64,000 bases of DNA from JADJWR01 sp964509545. GTDB lineage: Bacteria; Pseudomonadota; Gammaproteobacteria; Burkholderiales; Burkholderiaceae_F. Of this stretch, positions 51,601 to 60,060 are shown piece by piece. Positions within the stretch are counted from its first letter, which is position 1, and each line of letters starts with the position of its first letter. A program made the translations under genes and the position numbers. The notes under the pieces were generated by a model, which worked only from the letters and a program-made list of their open reading frames with translations, had not been told where the DNA came from and searched no databases. The stretch lies in contig CAZDXQ010000009.1 of NCBI GenBank assembly GCA_964509545.1, forward strand, positions 1-64,000, given 5' to 3'.

Positions 51601-52560
51601 TCATCGCGCTTCGTCGGGTTCGGCCTCCTCGAGCAGCCTGACCAGCGCGTGCAGCGTGCGATTCACCGGCACCGGCACGCCGAGCGCCTCGCCGCGGCGC
51701 ACGACGTAGCCGTTCAGATGGTCGATCTCGGTGCGTCTGCCGCGGGCGATGTCCTGCGCCGTCGACGAGGTCGCCCCGGCCATCGAGTGCGAGATGGCGA
51801 GCGCCGCCTCGACCGGATCGCCGTCCGGAAGCTTCACGCCCGCGGCCAGCGCGACCGCCATCACTTCGCGTACCGACGCCTGCAGCACGCCGAGCGCCAG
51901 CGGATGCGCGCCGATGCGGCGGTAACGCGCGCGGCCGAGCGCCGAGATGGCGTTGTAGGCGCAGTTGATCAGCAGCTTGGCCCACAGCTCGCCTTCGACG
52001 TTTTCCGAGACCGTGCAGCCGATACCGGCGCGCTGCAGCCAGCCGGCGACCTCATCGAGCAACGGCTGTGCAGCAGCCCGTGCCTTCGCCTCGGTTTCGA
52101 TGGCGCCGATCACGAGGTCGCCGCGGCCTGTATGGCGCACGTACCCCGGAGCAGCCATCGCCGCCGCGACATACACCACCGCGGCAAGACACGGCGCATC
52201 GACGATCGCGCGGATCCGCTCCAGATTGTCGACGCCATTTTGCAGCGACAGCACGATCGCATCGGCGCCAAGATGCGGTGCCAGCGCGCGCGCGGTCGCC
52301 TCGGTGTCGGTCGACTTGACGCAGAACAGCACCAGTCGCGCCCCGCCTGCTGCCGCGACATCGGTGCTGGCACCGACGGCAACGCGTTCGCTGAAGTTCA
52401 GCGTATCGAGCAGCAGGCCGTCGCGCCTGATCGCGTCCACATGGACCGGCCGGCCGATCAGCGTTACCGGCGCGCCGGCGCGCGCCAGCATGCCGCCGTA
52501 GTAGCAGCCCACCGCGCCGGCGCCGACCACTGCGATCGGCGGGAATGAAATCTGCGCCAT
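51601..52560 (-). CDS. panE: 2-Dehydropantoate 2-reductase
   Basis: NADPH-dependent ketopantoate reductase of the pantothenate path, or a related ketoacid reductase. The 319 residues open with the Rossmann motif VVGAGAVGCYYGG (about 10-22) and include CVKSTDTEA, SLQNGVDNLE and the catalytic Lys region WAKLLINCAYN. Betaproteobacteria often carry several paralogues, so the assignment to panE proper is not certain. Divergent from the 116-aa gene. Confidence 0.85.
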   Translation of the reverse strand: MAQISFPPIAVVGAGAVGCYYGGMLARAGAPVTLIGRPVHVDAIRRDGLLLDTLNFSERVAVGASTDVAAAGGARLVLFCVKSTDTEATARALAPHLGADAIVLSLQNGVDNLERIRAIVDAPCLAAVVYVAAAMAAPGYVRHTGRGDLVIGAIETEAKARAAAQPLLDEVAGWLQRAGIGCTVSENVEGELWAKLLINCAYNAISALGRARYRRIGAHPLALGVLQASVREVMAVALAAGVKLPDGDPVEAALAISHSMAGATSSTAQDIARGRRTEIDHLNGYVVRRGEALGVPVPVNRTLHALVRLLEEAEPDEAR

Positions 52561-52595
52561 CGAACACTCCACCTGGGTCGCCGGCGATGATAAGA

Positions 52596-52629
52596 GCTTG
52601 TCCACAAGCGATTCGCACGCGCGAATCGC
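52596..52629. promoter_or_regulatory. Paired inverted repeats upstream of panE
   Basis: GCTTG/CAAGC (52596-52609) shares bases with the perfect 9-bp stem GCGATTCGC/GCGAATCGC (52608-52629). They lie 36-70 bp before the panE start and 160 bp before the divergent gene. Use as operator or as RNA hairpin cannot be told apart. Confidence 0.35.
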
Positions 52630-52787
52630 CTGCGGGCAAGCGCCAAGAGTGCCGCACGCAAAAGCGGGGTTACTGCTGCGACGCGTTGCCGCGTACCTTG
52701 GCGCGACCCGTGCGGAATCGGCCCGCGCCAGCGAGGCCGACACGTGCGGTCCACGACCTGCGATCGACAACGCACAGGAGGACTCCG

Positions 52788-53138
52788 ATGAGCTCGAACG
52801 CCATTTTCTTCGCCTGGAACCGATCGCTGCCCGGACGCGAGCGCATCAGTGCCGAGCATTTCAACGAATTCGTCAGCTATGTCGGCGGGCTGCAGAAAGC
52901 CGGCAGCATCCAGTCATTCGAAGTCGTCTTCCTGAACACTCACGGCGGCGACATGAACGGCTTTTTCCTGATCCGCGGCGACAGCGCCAGGCTCGATCAG
53001 GTCATGGGAAGCGACGACTGGAATCGTCACATGATGCGCGCGCAGTTGCACCTGGACGGCGCCGGCGCGGTGCGCGGCGTGACCGGGGAGCCGGTGATGA
53101 AGCGGATGGACCTCTGGCGCAGCCTGATTCCGGGTTGA
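52788..53138 (+). CDS. Hypothetical protein, small alpha-beta domain
   Basis: A 116-residue protein with AIFFAWNRSLPGRE, an FNEFVSYVGGLQKAGSIQSF segment, and FEVVFLNTHGGDMNGFFLIR, a pattern of a ferredoxin-like alpha-beta barrel similar to stress-responsive or DUF3303-like proteins; no known function. A strong AGGAGG lies 8 bp before the ATG at 52788. A longer upstream frame has no such site and is a shadow. No clear partner gene. Confidence 0.75.
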   Translation: MSSNAIFFAWNRSLPGRERISAEHFNEFVSYVGGLQKAGSIQSFEVVFLNTHGGDMNGFFLIRGDSARLDQVMGSDDWNRHMMRAQLHLDGAGAVRGVTGEPVMKRMDLWRSLIPG

Positions 53139-53244
53139 CGGCGATTCCGCCGCCGGTGGCCTGAAGTTCGAGTCCGCAGGCGGAGCCGCAGCGCACGAAC
53201 CGATGTACGCTGCCGCACCCCTCTTGTTCGCGGCTGCGCAACGC

Positions 53245-54042
53245 ATGACGGTAAACCACTCGCCGACCCAGTTCGATGCCCGCGCCGCGGCGCAACTCGA
53301 ACGCATGTATTCCAGCGCGCAGGTGGTGGCGCAGCGAACCCGGTTCCGCGCCGTGCTGGCCGCGCGAGCGGGCGAAACGGGAGTCGACGTCGGCTGCGGA
53401 CTGGCTCACCTGACGCTCGAACTGGCGCAGGACGTCGCCCCCGGCGGCCGCATCATCGCCTTCGACAACAGCGAGCACATGGTCGGCGAGGCGGCCGCGC
53501 GCGTCGCCGCCGCCGGCCTCGACGATGCCGTTACCGTGCGCCACGGCGACGCCACGGCGCTCGAATTGGATGACGCAAGCGTCGATTTCGTCGTTGCGGC
53601 GCAGGTGTATTCGTACGTGCCGCAGGTCGCGCGTGCGGTCGCCGAGGCGGCGCGGGTGCTCAAGCCCGGCGGGCGGCTGGCTGTGCTCGAAACCGATTGG
53701 GACCTGTGCACGTATGAATCGGCCGACCCGGAACTGAGCCGGCGGATGCTCGCCGCGCGCGCGCAGCACTTCGCCCATCCGCATCTGCCGCGACAGCTGC
53801 ATCGGCTGATGCGCGGCGCCGGACTGCGGCTGTCGCGCTGCGAGGCGGTGCCGATCGTCGAGACGCGCTTCGATCCGGAATCCTTTGGCGCGGGCATGCT
53901 GCCCGTGGTGCGCAGCGCCGCCCGCCAAAGCGGCATCGACGCCGCGGCGATTGACCGCTGGATAGCCGATATCCGGTCGCGCACCGCCGACGGCGACTAC
54001 TTCTTCGCCACCTTCCGCTTTGTCTTCGTCGCCGAGAAGTAG
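53245..54042 (+). CDS. Class I SAM-dependent methyltransferase
   Basis: A 265-residue methyltransferase. SAM motif I is VDVGCGLAHLTLELA (about 48-62), motif II IIAFDNSEHMVGEA, motif III DAVTVRHGDATAL; the rest (about 130-265) is a substrate-binding cap with DWDLCTYESADPELSRRM. It is UbiE/arsenite-methyltransferase-like in motif I, but three clustered cysteines of arsenite enzymes are missing. The ATG at 53245 was chosen over one at 53203 because the latter adds only a short hydrophobic stretch. Confidence 0.8.
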   Translation: MTVNHSPTQFDARAAAQLERMYSSAQVVAQRTRFRAVLAARAGETGVDVGCGLAHLTLELAQDVAPGGRIIAFDNSEHMVGEAAARVAAAGLDDAVTVRHGDATALELDDASVDFVVAAQVYSYVPQVARAVAEAARVLKPGGRLAVLETDWDLCTYESADPELSRRMLAARAQHFAHPHLPRQLHRLMRGAGLRLSRCEAVPIVETRFDPESFGAGMLPVVRSAARQSGIDAAAIDRWIADIRSRTADGDYFFATFRFVFVAEK

Positions 54043-54049
54043 CGGCCGA

Positions 54050-54100
54050 GTCAAGGAAACAGCGGGCCGCCCCGGGCTTGCTTGAACCCCCCGGGGGCGC
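54050..54100. repeat. Second copy of the dispersed palindromic element
   Basis: GTCAAGGAAAC then GGGCCGCCCCGGG matches 17887-17923 at about 80 percent over 47 bp; the right arm (CTTGCTTGAA) is degenerate here. A CCCCCCGGGGG palindrome follows. It fills the gap between two convergent genes, so it may act as a terminator here, unlike the first copy, which lies between divergent genes. Confidence 0.65.
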
Positions 54101-54724
54101 TCAGAAGCGCGATCCGCTCTGGCGCAGGAATTCGAGTTCTTCGGCGGTCGAGGTGCGGCCGAGCAGTTCGTTGCGATGCGGGTAGCGGCCGAAACGGGCG
54201 ATCACGTCGTAATGCTTCTGCGCCCAGACCAGTGGCTCGGTCAGGCCCTCCCGCGCGAGCCCGCCGAACAGGCGCAGCGACTCGCGCTGGTCGGCGATCG
54301 CTTCGGAGTGCTCGAACGGCATGTAGGCGAACCAGCGCTCGAGCGCCGATAGCTGCCGGTCGCGGCGATCGCCGACCAACATCCTGGCCACCGCCAGCGC
54401 CGCCGCATCGCCGGCAAAAGCGCGTGCGCTGTCGCGGAAGACGTTGCGGGTGAACTGGTCGAGCACGATGATCAAGGCCAGTGCCGTGCGCGCGTCACCC
54501 GCCATCCAATGTTGCAGCTCGCCGCGCAGGGCCGCATCGACCGTCACGCCGAAGCGGCTGCGGATCAGCGCATCGGTCGCGTCCGCCTTGGTGAACCACA
54601 GTTTGCGGCTGCGGCCGTGGTCCGGCGATCCGGGCACGCCGAACCAGAACTCGAGCACGTCCTGCGCCGAACTCATCGGTTGCGATTCGCCTCGATCGCG
54701 CGGTGGACCGTTTGCCGAACTCAT
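54101..54724 (-). CDS. DUF924 family protein
   Basis: A TPR-like helical protein of DUF924, 207 residues from 54724 or 191 from the ATG at 54677. Typical blocks are VLEFWFGVPG, LWFTKADATDALIRSRFG, IVLDQFTRNVFRDSARAFAG, WFAYMPFEHSEAIADQ and FGRYPHRNELLGR. Function unknown. The 54724 start has a GAGGG site 9 bp away and starts 12 bp after the tricorn gene stop; the 54677 start better fits the family N-terminus. Confidence 0.85.
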   Translation of the reverse strand: MSSANGPPRDRGESQPMSSAQDVLEFWFGVPGSPDHGRSRKLWFTKADATDALIRSRFGVTVDAALRGELQHWMAGDARTALALIIVLDQFTRNVFRDSARAFAGDAAALAVARMLVGDRRDRQLSALERWFAYMPFEHSEAIADQRESLRLFGGLAREGLTEPLVWAQKHYDVIARFGRYPHRNELLGRTSTAEELEFLRQSGSRF

Positions 54725-54736
54725 GCGTTGCGCCCT

Positions 54737-57700
54737 CTATCGACGCGGCGGCAGCGGCGGCCGGGCCAGGTTCGGCCGCGGGCCGAAATCCGGCGCGCCC
54801 GCCTGCTGCGCGACACGCTCGAGCACCACCTGAAGCGCCGTCTCGAGCTGGCGGTCGCGGCCGGCGACCGCGTCCTGCGGCGCGTTATCGACGTCGATGT
54901 CCGGATCGGTGCCGTAGTTCTCGACCTGCCAGCCGACGTCGCTGAACCAGAACGAGAACTCCGGCTGCGTCGTCTCGGTGCCGTCGGCGAGCAGGTGGCG
55001 CGGCCAGATGCCGATCACGCCGCCCCACGTGCGCTTGCCGACCAGCGGGCCGATTTTCATCAGCTTGAAGCAGTGCGAGAAGATGTCGCCGTCGGATCCG
55101 GCATGTTCGTTGGTCAGCGCCACCACTGCTCCGGCGGCCGATTCGATCGGATAAGGCTGTGGCCGGCCCCAGCGCTGCAGGTCGTAGCCGATGCGCCGCC
55201 GCGCCACCTTTTCCAGCAGCAGTTGCGACACATGGCCGCCGCGGTTGTAGCGGACATCGACGATCAGCCCGTCGCGGTCGCATTCGGCGAGGAAGTAGCG
55301 ATGGAATTCGGCAAAGCCGGCCGACATCATGTCGGGCAGGTGCAGGTAGCCGACGCGCCCGGCAGAGGCCTCGTGCACCCAGCGGCGGTTGCGCTCGACC
55401 CATTCGCGATAGCGCGCCGGCACTTCGTCGGCCAGCACGCTGACGACCACCTCCCGGATGCCGCGTTCGTCGGCCAGCGACAGCGCCACCCGGCTGCCGG
55501 CCTGGTTGACCAGCAGCGCCTGCGGCGGCACCGCGCGCGACACGGGCTGGCCGTTGACGGCGACGATGCGATCGCCACGCCGGGCCAGCACGCCGATCGC
55601 GTTCAGCGGCGAATCGGCGGCGGCCTCCCACGGGTCGCCGCGGGCGATGTGCTCGATCGCATAGCCGCCGTCGGCGTGCAGTCGCAAGTCGGCGGCAAGT
55701 TGCCCCAGCGCCAGCGGCGGCGGCTTGCGATGGTCGCCGCCGGACTCATACGCGTGCGACGTGCCCAGTTCGCCCTGCATCTCCCAGATCAGGTCGGACA
55801 GTTCGCCGCGCGTGGCCACACGGTCGAGCAGCGGCGCGTAGCGCGCGTAGACCGCGGCCCAGTCGACTCCGGACATGTCAGGGACCCAGAAGTGATCGCG
55901 CTGCAGCCGCCAGACCTCGCGCAGCATCTGCCGCCACTCGGCGCGCGGCTCGACAGACACGCGCACGCGCGCAAGGTCGATCCAGCCGCTCGCCCGCGAC
56001 GGCGCCTCGTCGCCGCCTTTGTTCTCCGGCTTGTGCGCGGCGTCGAAGGCGCGCAGCTTCTTGCCGTCGCGCACGATCAGCGTTGTCGTGTCGGCCGACA
56101 GCTGGAATTCGTCGACGCGGTCGACCCAGGTTTCCGCGCGCAGCGTCTCGAAATCGAAGGCTTCGAGCCGGCCCGGCGACTCCTTGTGGCCGCCGCGCCC
56201 ATGCGCGCCGGGAACCGGAAGACTGCTCCACAGCACGTGCCGGTGCGTCGCCGCAATCCGGCCATAACGGCCTTCGGCAACGGGAAAGGCGGCGATGCGC
56301 CGCGCGATGTCGTCCAGATCGATGCGCAGCGGTGCCGCCTGCGGCCGCGGTGCCGCAGTGCCGTCGCTCTCTGGCGACTTCATGCCGCGCGGCGCCGGAT
56401 CGAAGGGCGGTCGCGCATCGGCCTGTAGCGCGATCAGGTAAGGCCGCGCCGCACGCGGGAAGCTCAGTTCGAACTGGACGTTGTCGTACACCGGGTCGTA
56501 GGTGCGCACCGAGATGAAATACAGATAACGTCCGGCCGGATCGAACGCCGGCGCGCTGTCGCGGAACTCCGGCTGCGTCAGCAGATGCCCGGTTGCGTTG
56601 GCGACGTCGTACAGCTTGATCGCGCAGTGGCGCGCACTGGTCCAGAACGGATAGGCCAGCCAGTCCCCGTCAGGCGACCACGCCAGTTCCTCGCTGCGCC
56701 CGCATTCGCTGCGGTCGGCCAGTTTCAGCATGCCACTATCGAGATCGCCGATCAGCACCTCGTTGCGGTGGTTGGCAATGGCGATGCGGCGACCCTTCGG
56801 CGCCGCGGCCAATGCGATCACGCGGCCGACATCCCAGTCGAACGTACGCGTGCCGTCGGCTTCGGCCAGTTCGATGCGCTCCTCGCCGCCGGCGTCGCTG
56901 ACGACCACCTGCGAACCGTCGGCCAGCCAGCGACCGAGCCGGTAACGAACGCCCTGCGCCTGCCCGTGCTGCCGCACCGCACCTTCCCACAGGGCGAACG
57001 AAAACAGCCGGCCCCGTACGCCAACAGCCAGCGAGTGCCCCTGCGGATGCAGGTCAAAGCCGTCGAGGTTGTCGGCGGCGGCGACGAAGCGCCGCGCCGC
57101 CTGCGTGCGGTGCGCCGGCACGCGGATGTCGAGCCTGCGTGTCGCGTTGCTCTCCGGGTCGAACAGCCAGACCTCGGCGCCGCACTGGTAGACGATGCGC
57201 GCGCCGTCGGTCGAGGCGTGGCGGGCGTAGAAATCGTCGTGATCGGTGTGCCGCGTCAGGTCGCCGCCATCGGCAAGGCACGAATAGATGTTGCCCACGC
57301 CTTCGCAGTCGGACAGGAAATAGATGCGGCTGCCGACCCACATCGGGCTGGCGAGGTTGCCGGCCAGTTCGCTCATCCGCCGAAACTCGTCGCGACCTTC
57401 CGCATCGATCCACAGATGGCCGGCCGTGCCGCCGCGATAACGTTTCCAGCGCGCCGGATCGGCGGTGTTGCGGCCGATGACCTTGGCCCCGCCCGGACCG
57501 AACGACAGATGATTGACCTGACCGTAGGGCAGCAACTCGGGCAGCCCGCCGTCGAGGCCGAGCGTCCACGCGCGATAGTTGCGGAAGAACGGCTGGCCGT
57601 AAGTGGTGACGAACAGGATGCGGCCGTCCGGGGTGAAGCCGCGCACCATCACGTCAGGACCGAGCCAGGTCATCCGCCGCGCCGGCCCGCCTTCGGCCGG

Positions 57701-57916
57701 CATCAGGTAGACCTCGGAGTGCTGCTCGTCGCGGCTGACATAGGCGAGCCAGCGCCCGTCGGGGGACAGCGCCGGGGTCGACGGCTCGCCCAGCCCGGCG
57801 GTCAGCCGCCGCGCGATGCCGCCACCGTCGCCGACCGTCCACAGGTCGTCGTCGCAGACGAACACGATCGTCCCGCCGCGGATCGCCGGCTGGCGCAGGT
57901 AGCCCCGATCGCTCAC
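54737..57916 (-). CDS. Tricorn protease homologue (S41 family peptidase)
   Basis: A 1059-residue cytosolic oligopeptidase of the tricorn type. The N-terminal two thirds form beta-propeller repeats (SPDGRWLAYVSRDEQHSEVY, TPDGRILFVTTYGQ). A helical section (about 690-760), a PDZ domain (about 770-850) and the S41 catalytic domain follow. The nucleophile Ser is about residue 941 in NEHAGSDGD, with the RYNRGGHVSQ segment before it. No signal peptide is seen. Full length for the family. Tricorn homologues trim peptides after proteasome-like or Clp/Lon action; here it stands alone between DUF924 and the nitrile hydratase operon. Confidence 0.92.
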   Translation of the reverse strand: MSDRGYLRQPAIRGGTIVFVCDDDLWTVGDGGGIARRLTAGLGEPSTPALSPDGRWLAYVSRDEQHSEVYLMPAEGGPARRMTWLGPDVMVRGFTPDGRILFVTTYGQPFFRNYRAWTLGLDGGLPELLPYGQVNHLSFGPGGAKVIGRNTADPARWKRYRGGTAGHLWIDAEGRDEFRRMSELAGNLASPMWVGSRIYFLSDCEGVGNIYSCLADGGDLTRHTDHDDFYARHASTDGARIVYQCGAEVWLFDPESNATRRLDIRVPAHRTQAARRFVAAADNLDGFDLHPQGHSLAVGVRGRLFSFALWEGAVRQHGQAQGVRYRLGRWLADGSQVVVSDAGGEERIELAEADGTRTFDWDVGRVIALAAAPKGRRIAIANHRNEVLIGDLDSGMLKLADRSECGRSEELAWSPDGDWLAYPFWTSARHCAIKLYDVANATGHLLTQPEFRDSAPAFDPAGRYLYFISVRTYDPVYDNVQFELSFPRAARPYLIALQADARPPFDPAPRGMKSPESDGTAAPRPQAAPLRIDLDDIARRIAAFPVAEGRYGRIAATHRHVLWSSLPVPGAHGRGGHKESPGRLEAFDFETLRAETWVDRVDEFQLSADTTTLIVRDGKKLRAFDAAHKPENKGGDEAPSRASGWIDLARVRVSVEPRAEWRQMLREVWRLQRDHFWVPDMSGVDWAAVYARYAPLLDRVATRGELSDLIWEMQGELGTSHAYESGGDHRKPPPLALGQLAADLRLHADGGYAIEHIARGDPWEAAADSPLNAIGVLARRGDRIVAVNGQPVSRAVPPQALLVNQAGSRVALSLADERGIREVVVSVLADEVPARYREWVERNRRWVHEASAGRVGYLHLPDMMSAGFAEFHRYFLAECDRDGLIVDVRYNRGGHVSQLLLEKVARRRIGYDLQRWGRPQPYPIESAAGAVVALTNEHAGSDGDIFSHCFKLMKIGPLVGKRTWGGVIGIWPRHLLADGTETTQPEFSFWFSDVGWQVENYGTDPDIDVDNAPQDAVAGRDRQLETALQVVLERVAQQAGAPDFGPRPNLARPPLPPRR

Positions 57917-57959
57917 GGCAGTGGCTCCTTGGGTTGCGAAAGTGCGTTGCCGGCGGCGA

Positions 57960-58334
57960 TCAGCGCGGCGCCAGCGGATCGTTGCTCAGTTCGATCGGCT
58001 TGCCGTGCGGTGTGGCCGCCGCGGCCCGCACCCAGGCGTCGGCACGCTCGTGCAGCGCCGCCGCATCGGTGGCGCCGCGCGCGGCAACCAGTTTCTCCAG
58101 CGCCGCCACCCAGTACTCGTAGTAGCGGCTGCCGTCGTCATCGTCACCGGCGGCGCGGATCTCGGTGGCCAGCGCCTGCGCCCATTGCGGCCAGGTGAAC
58201 AGCCCCTTCTGGTGCAGGTGCACGGCCAATGCAAAGGCCTGCGCCTGCCAGGGCGCGGCAAACACCGGGCCGGATTCGTCGCGCGGCAGTGCTGCGACGT
58301 CGCGCAGCGCCGCTTCCAGTTCAGGCGGATTCAT
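57960..58334 (-). CDS. Nitrile hydratase accessory protein (P14K/NhhG type)
   Basis: A 124-residue helper related to the N-terminal helical part of the beta subunit (FALAVHLHQKGLFTWPQWAQ, YYEYWVAALEKLV). Proteins of this type insert cobalt by subunit swapping with the alpha subunit. Gene order alpha-beta-accessory equals that of cobalt nitrile hydratase of Pseudomonas putida. The start at 58334 overlaps the end of the beta gene by 14 bp. A longer upstream frame is a shadow. Confidence 0.85.
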   Translation of the reverse strand: MNPPELEAALRDVAALPRDESGPVFAAPWQAQAFALAVHLHQKGLFTWPQWAQALATEIRAAGDDDDGSRYYEYWVAALEKLVAARGATDAAALHERADAWVRAAAATPHGKPIELSNDPLAPR

Positions 58335-59100
58335 CGGTCGCTGTGCGCGTTGCCCGCCCACGGCCCCGCCCCTTCGGCGGCGTGGCCGCAGCAGCAGACG
58401 GCGCTCGTGCCACATGCGCGTCGCCGGCAACACGCTCGGGCGCGGCAGGCTCGAGCGTGCTCTCCCAGGCGTTGATGCTCACCGAAAGGTGCGGGTCCGC
58501 CTCATGGCCCCACAGCTCGCGGCCGTCGAAAACCACCGTGTACAGCCATTGCGGGTCTTCGCCCAGCCCGTGCGCGCTGGTATTGGCGAACACGTGCACG
58601 CCGTTCACCTGCTCGATGCGGCCGATACGTCCACGGGCATAACGCGGCACGCGCGTGTGGCCGAGCGGGTGCGCGTTGGCGGTGCGCACAAGATCGCCGA
58701 CGGCAAATTTCGCCGGCTGCGCGGCCGGCCGCTCGGTCGGCGAACCGCGCGCCAGCGCCGCGGCTACCTCGCCTTCCCGCAGCACCCGGTTCGGCGGGCG
58801 CGGCGGCGCCAGCGTCCGCCCGGCGCGCAGTTCTTCGTCTTCGACGAATCCGTGCGCCCGCAGCAGTTTCTCCAGCGCCTTGATCCAGATCTCGTAGTAG
58901 CTCGACGTCAGGTAGTCGACCGGGTGCAGCGTCTCGCGCGCGTGCCGGCTCGCATCTAGGCTCCAGTGCCCCATCGCGCCGCAGGCAAGCGTCACCGCCA
59001 GCGCGCGCTTTTCCCATTCGGCATGAAACGGCGGCTCGTTGGCCTCGGCCACCACCGGCCCGAAGCCCATCTGCCCGCCCAGATCCTGCGCCCCGTTCAT
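58321..59100 (-). CDS. nthB: Nitrile hydratase subunit beta
   Basis: Beta subunit of the alpha2beta2 enzyme that hydrates nitriles to amides. The 259 residues start MNGAQDLGGQMGFGPV and show the helical N-terminal half (HWSLDASRHARETLHPVDYL, YYEIWIKALEKLLRAHGFV) and the SH3-like barrel (FAVGDLVRTANAHPLGHTRV, RGRIGRIEQVNGVHVFANT). Unusual is a C-terminal extension of about 35 residues, Ala/Arg/Lys-rich. Its ATG overlaps the alpha stop (ATGA). Confidence 0.93.
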   Translation of the reverse strand: MNGAQDLGGQMGFGPVVAEANEPPFHAEWEKRALAVTLACGAMGHWSLDASRHARETLHPVDYLTSSYYEIWIKALEKLLRAHGFVEDEELRAGRTLAPPRPPNRVLREGEVAAALARGSPTERPAAQPAKFAVGDLVRTANAHPLGHTRVPRYARGRIGRIEQVNGVHVFANTSAHGLGEDPQWLYTVVFDGRELWGHEADPHLSVSINAWESTLEPAAPERVAGDAHVARAPSAAAATPPKGRGRGRATRTATDESA

Positions 59101-59729
59101 GCCCGGACCTCCGCCGGCAGCCGCGGCAGTCCGGTACCGATCATGCTGTCGCGCGTGACCAGTTGCGCAAGCTGCGCTTCGCTCCAGCCTTCCGTGCCCG
59201 CCGGCCGCTCCGGCACGACCAGATAGCGGATTTCGGCCGTCGAGTCCCAGACGCGGATGTTCTTGTCCGCCGGCAGTTGCACGCCGAACTCGGCCAGCAC
59301 GCCGCGCGGATCGATCACCGCCCGCGAGCGGTACGGCGCCGACTTGTACCAGACCGGCGGCAGGCCCAGCACCGGCCACGGATAGCACGAGCACAGCGTG
59401 CACACCACCATGTGATGGGTATCGCGGTCGTTGAACACGGCGACCATGTGTTCGCCCTGCCGGCCGCTGAAGCCGAGCTCGGCGATCGCGGCGGTCGCGT
59501 CCTGGCGCAACCGCTGCGCAAAGGCTGCATCGCGCCACGCCCGCGCCACCACGCGCGCGCCGTTGCGCGGACCGATCTTCGTCTCGTAGGCGTCGATGAT
59601 CGCGTCGAGCGCGGCCGGATCGACGTAGCCCTTTTCGATGAGGATCGATTCGAGCGCGCGCACGCGCGCTTCCATCGGGCCGAGATCGCTGCCTTCGGGA
59701 TGATCGTGATCGTGGTCGTGATCGTGCAT
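59097..59729 (-). CDS. nthA: Nitrile hydratase subunit alpha, cobalt type
   Basis: Catalytic subunit holding the metal in a claw of cysteines. In this 210-residue protein the motif is Cys110-Thr-Leu-Cys113-Ser-Cys115; Thr at the second position marks cobalt-type enzymes (iron types have Ser there). An N-terminal HDHDHDHDH stretch (residues 2-10) may bind metal. The ATG at 59729 gives the usual length; a longer form would need a TTG start inside the tandem repeat. Upstream lie 40 bp and then the 122-bp repeats. No amidase is visible in the window. Confidence 0.93.
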   Translation of the reverse strand: MHDHDHDHDHPEGSDLGPMEARVRALESILIEKGYVDPAALDAIIDAYETKIGPRNGARVVARAWRDAAFAQRLRQDATAAIAELGFSGRQGEHMVAVFNDRDTHHMVVCTLCSCYPWPVLGLPPVWYKSAPYRSRAVIDPRGVLAEFGVQLPADKNIRVWDSTAEIRYLVVPERPAGTEGWSEAQLAQLVTRDSMIGTGLPRLPAEVRA

Positions 59730-59768
59730 CGTCAATCCCCAACCTTGCGGCGCGGACGGCGCCAGGCC

Positions 59769-60060
59769 GTCATGCAAGCTCCAGAACGACGCGACGTGTG
59801 CGCGCGCTTTTCTTTTGGCTTCGGCCGCGCGCTGACGCGCGCTTGACCTCGCGGCGCGAGGTCAGCCTGCACCGAAAGCAAAGCGCGCGGGTCATGCAAG
59901 CTCCAGAACGACGCGACGTGTGCGCGCGCTTTTCTTTTGGCTTCGGCCGCGCGCTGACGCGCGCTTGACCTCGCGGCGCGAGGTCAGCCTGCACCGAAAG
60001 CAAAGCGCGCGGGTCATGCAAGCTCCAGAACGACGCGACGTGTGCGCGCGCTTTTCTTTT
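59769..60060. repeat. 122-bp tandem repeat, 2.4 perfect copies
   Basis: Copy 1 (59769-59890) and copy 2 (59891-60012) are identical; copy 3 (60013-60060) has 48 bp before it diverges. The partial copy is the 3' end of the AlaX gene (last 15 codons and stop). Each full unit also has the hairpin GACCTCGC/GCGAGGTC with a 3-nt loop and a second GCGCGC-type inverted repeat. The array fills the gap between AlaX and nitrile hydratase alpha, both on the minus strand. Confidence 0.95.

Noticed and set aside
59730..59777. Longer nitrile hydratase alpha with 16 extra residues
   Set aside because: It would need a TTG start inside the tandem repeat; the ATG at 59729 gives the usual length.
59770..60021. 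83-codon frame across the tandem repeat
   Set aside because: It arises from repeat copies of the AlaX gene end in shifted frames; no ribosome binding site and no independent support.
59769..60060. Tandem repeat as a CRISPR array
   Set aside because: Units are 122 bp, directly adjacent and identical with no variable spacers; no cas genes are present.
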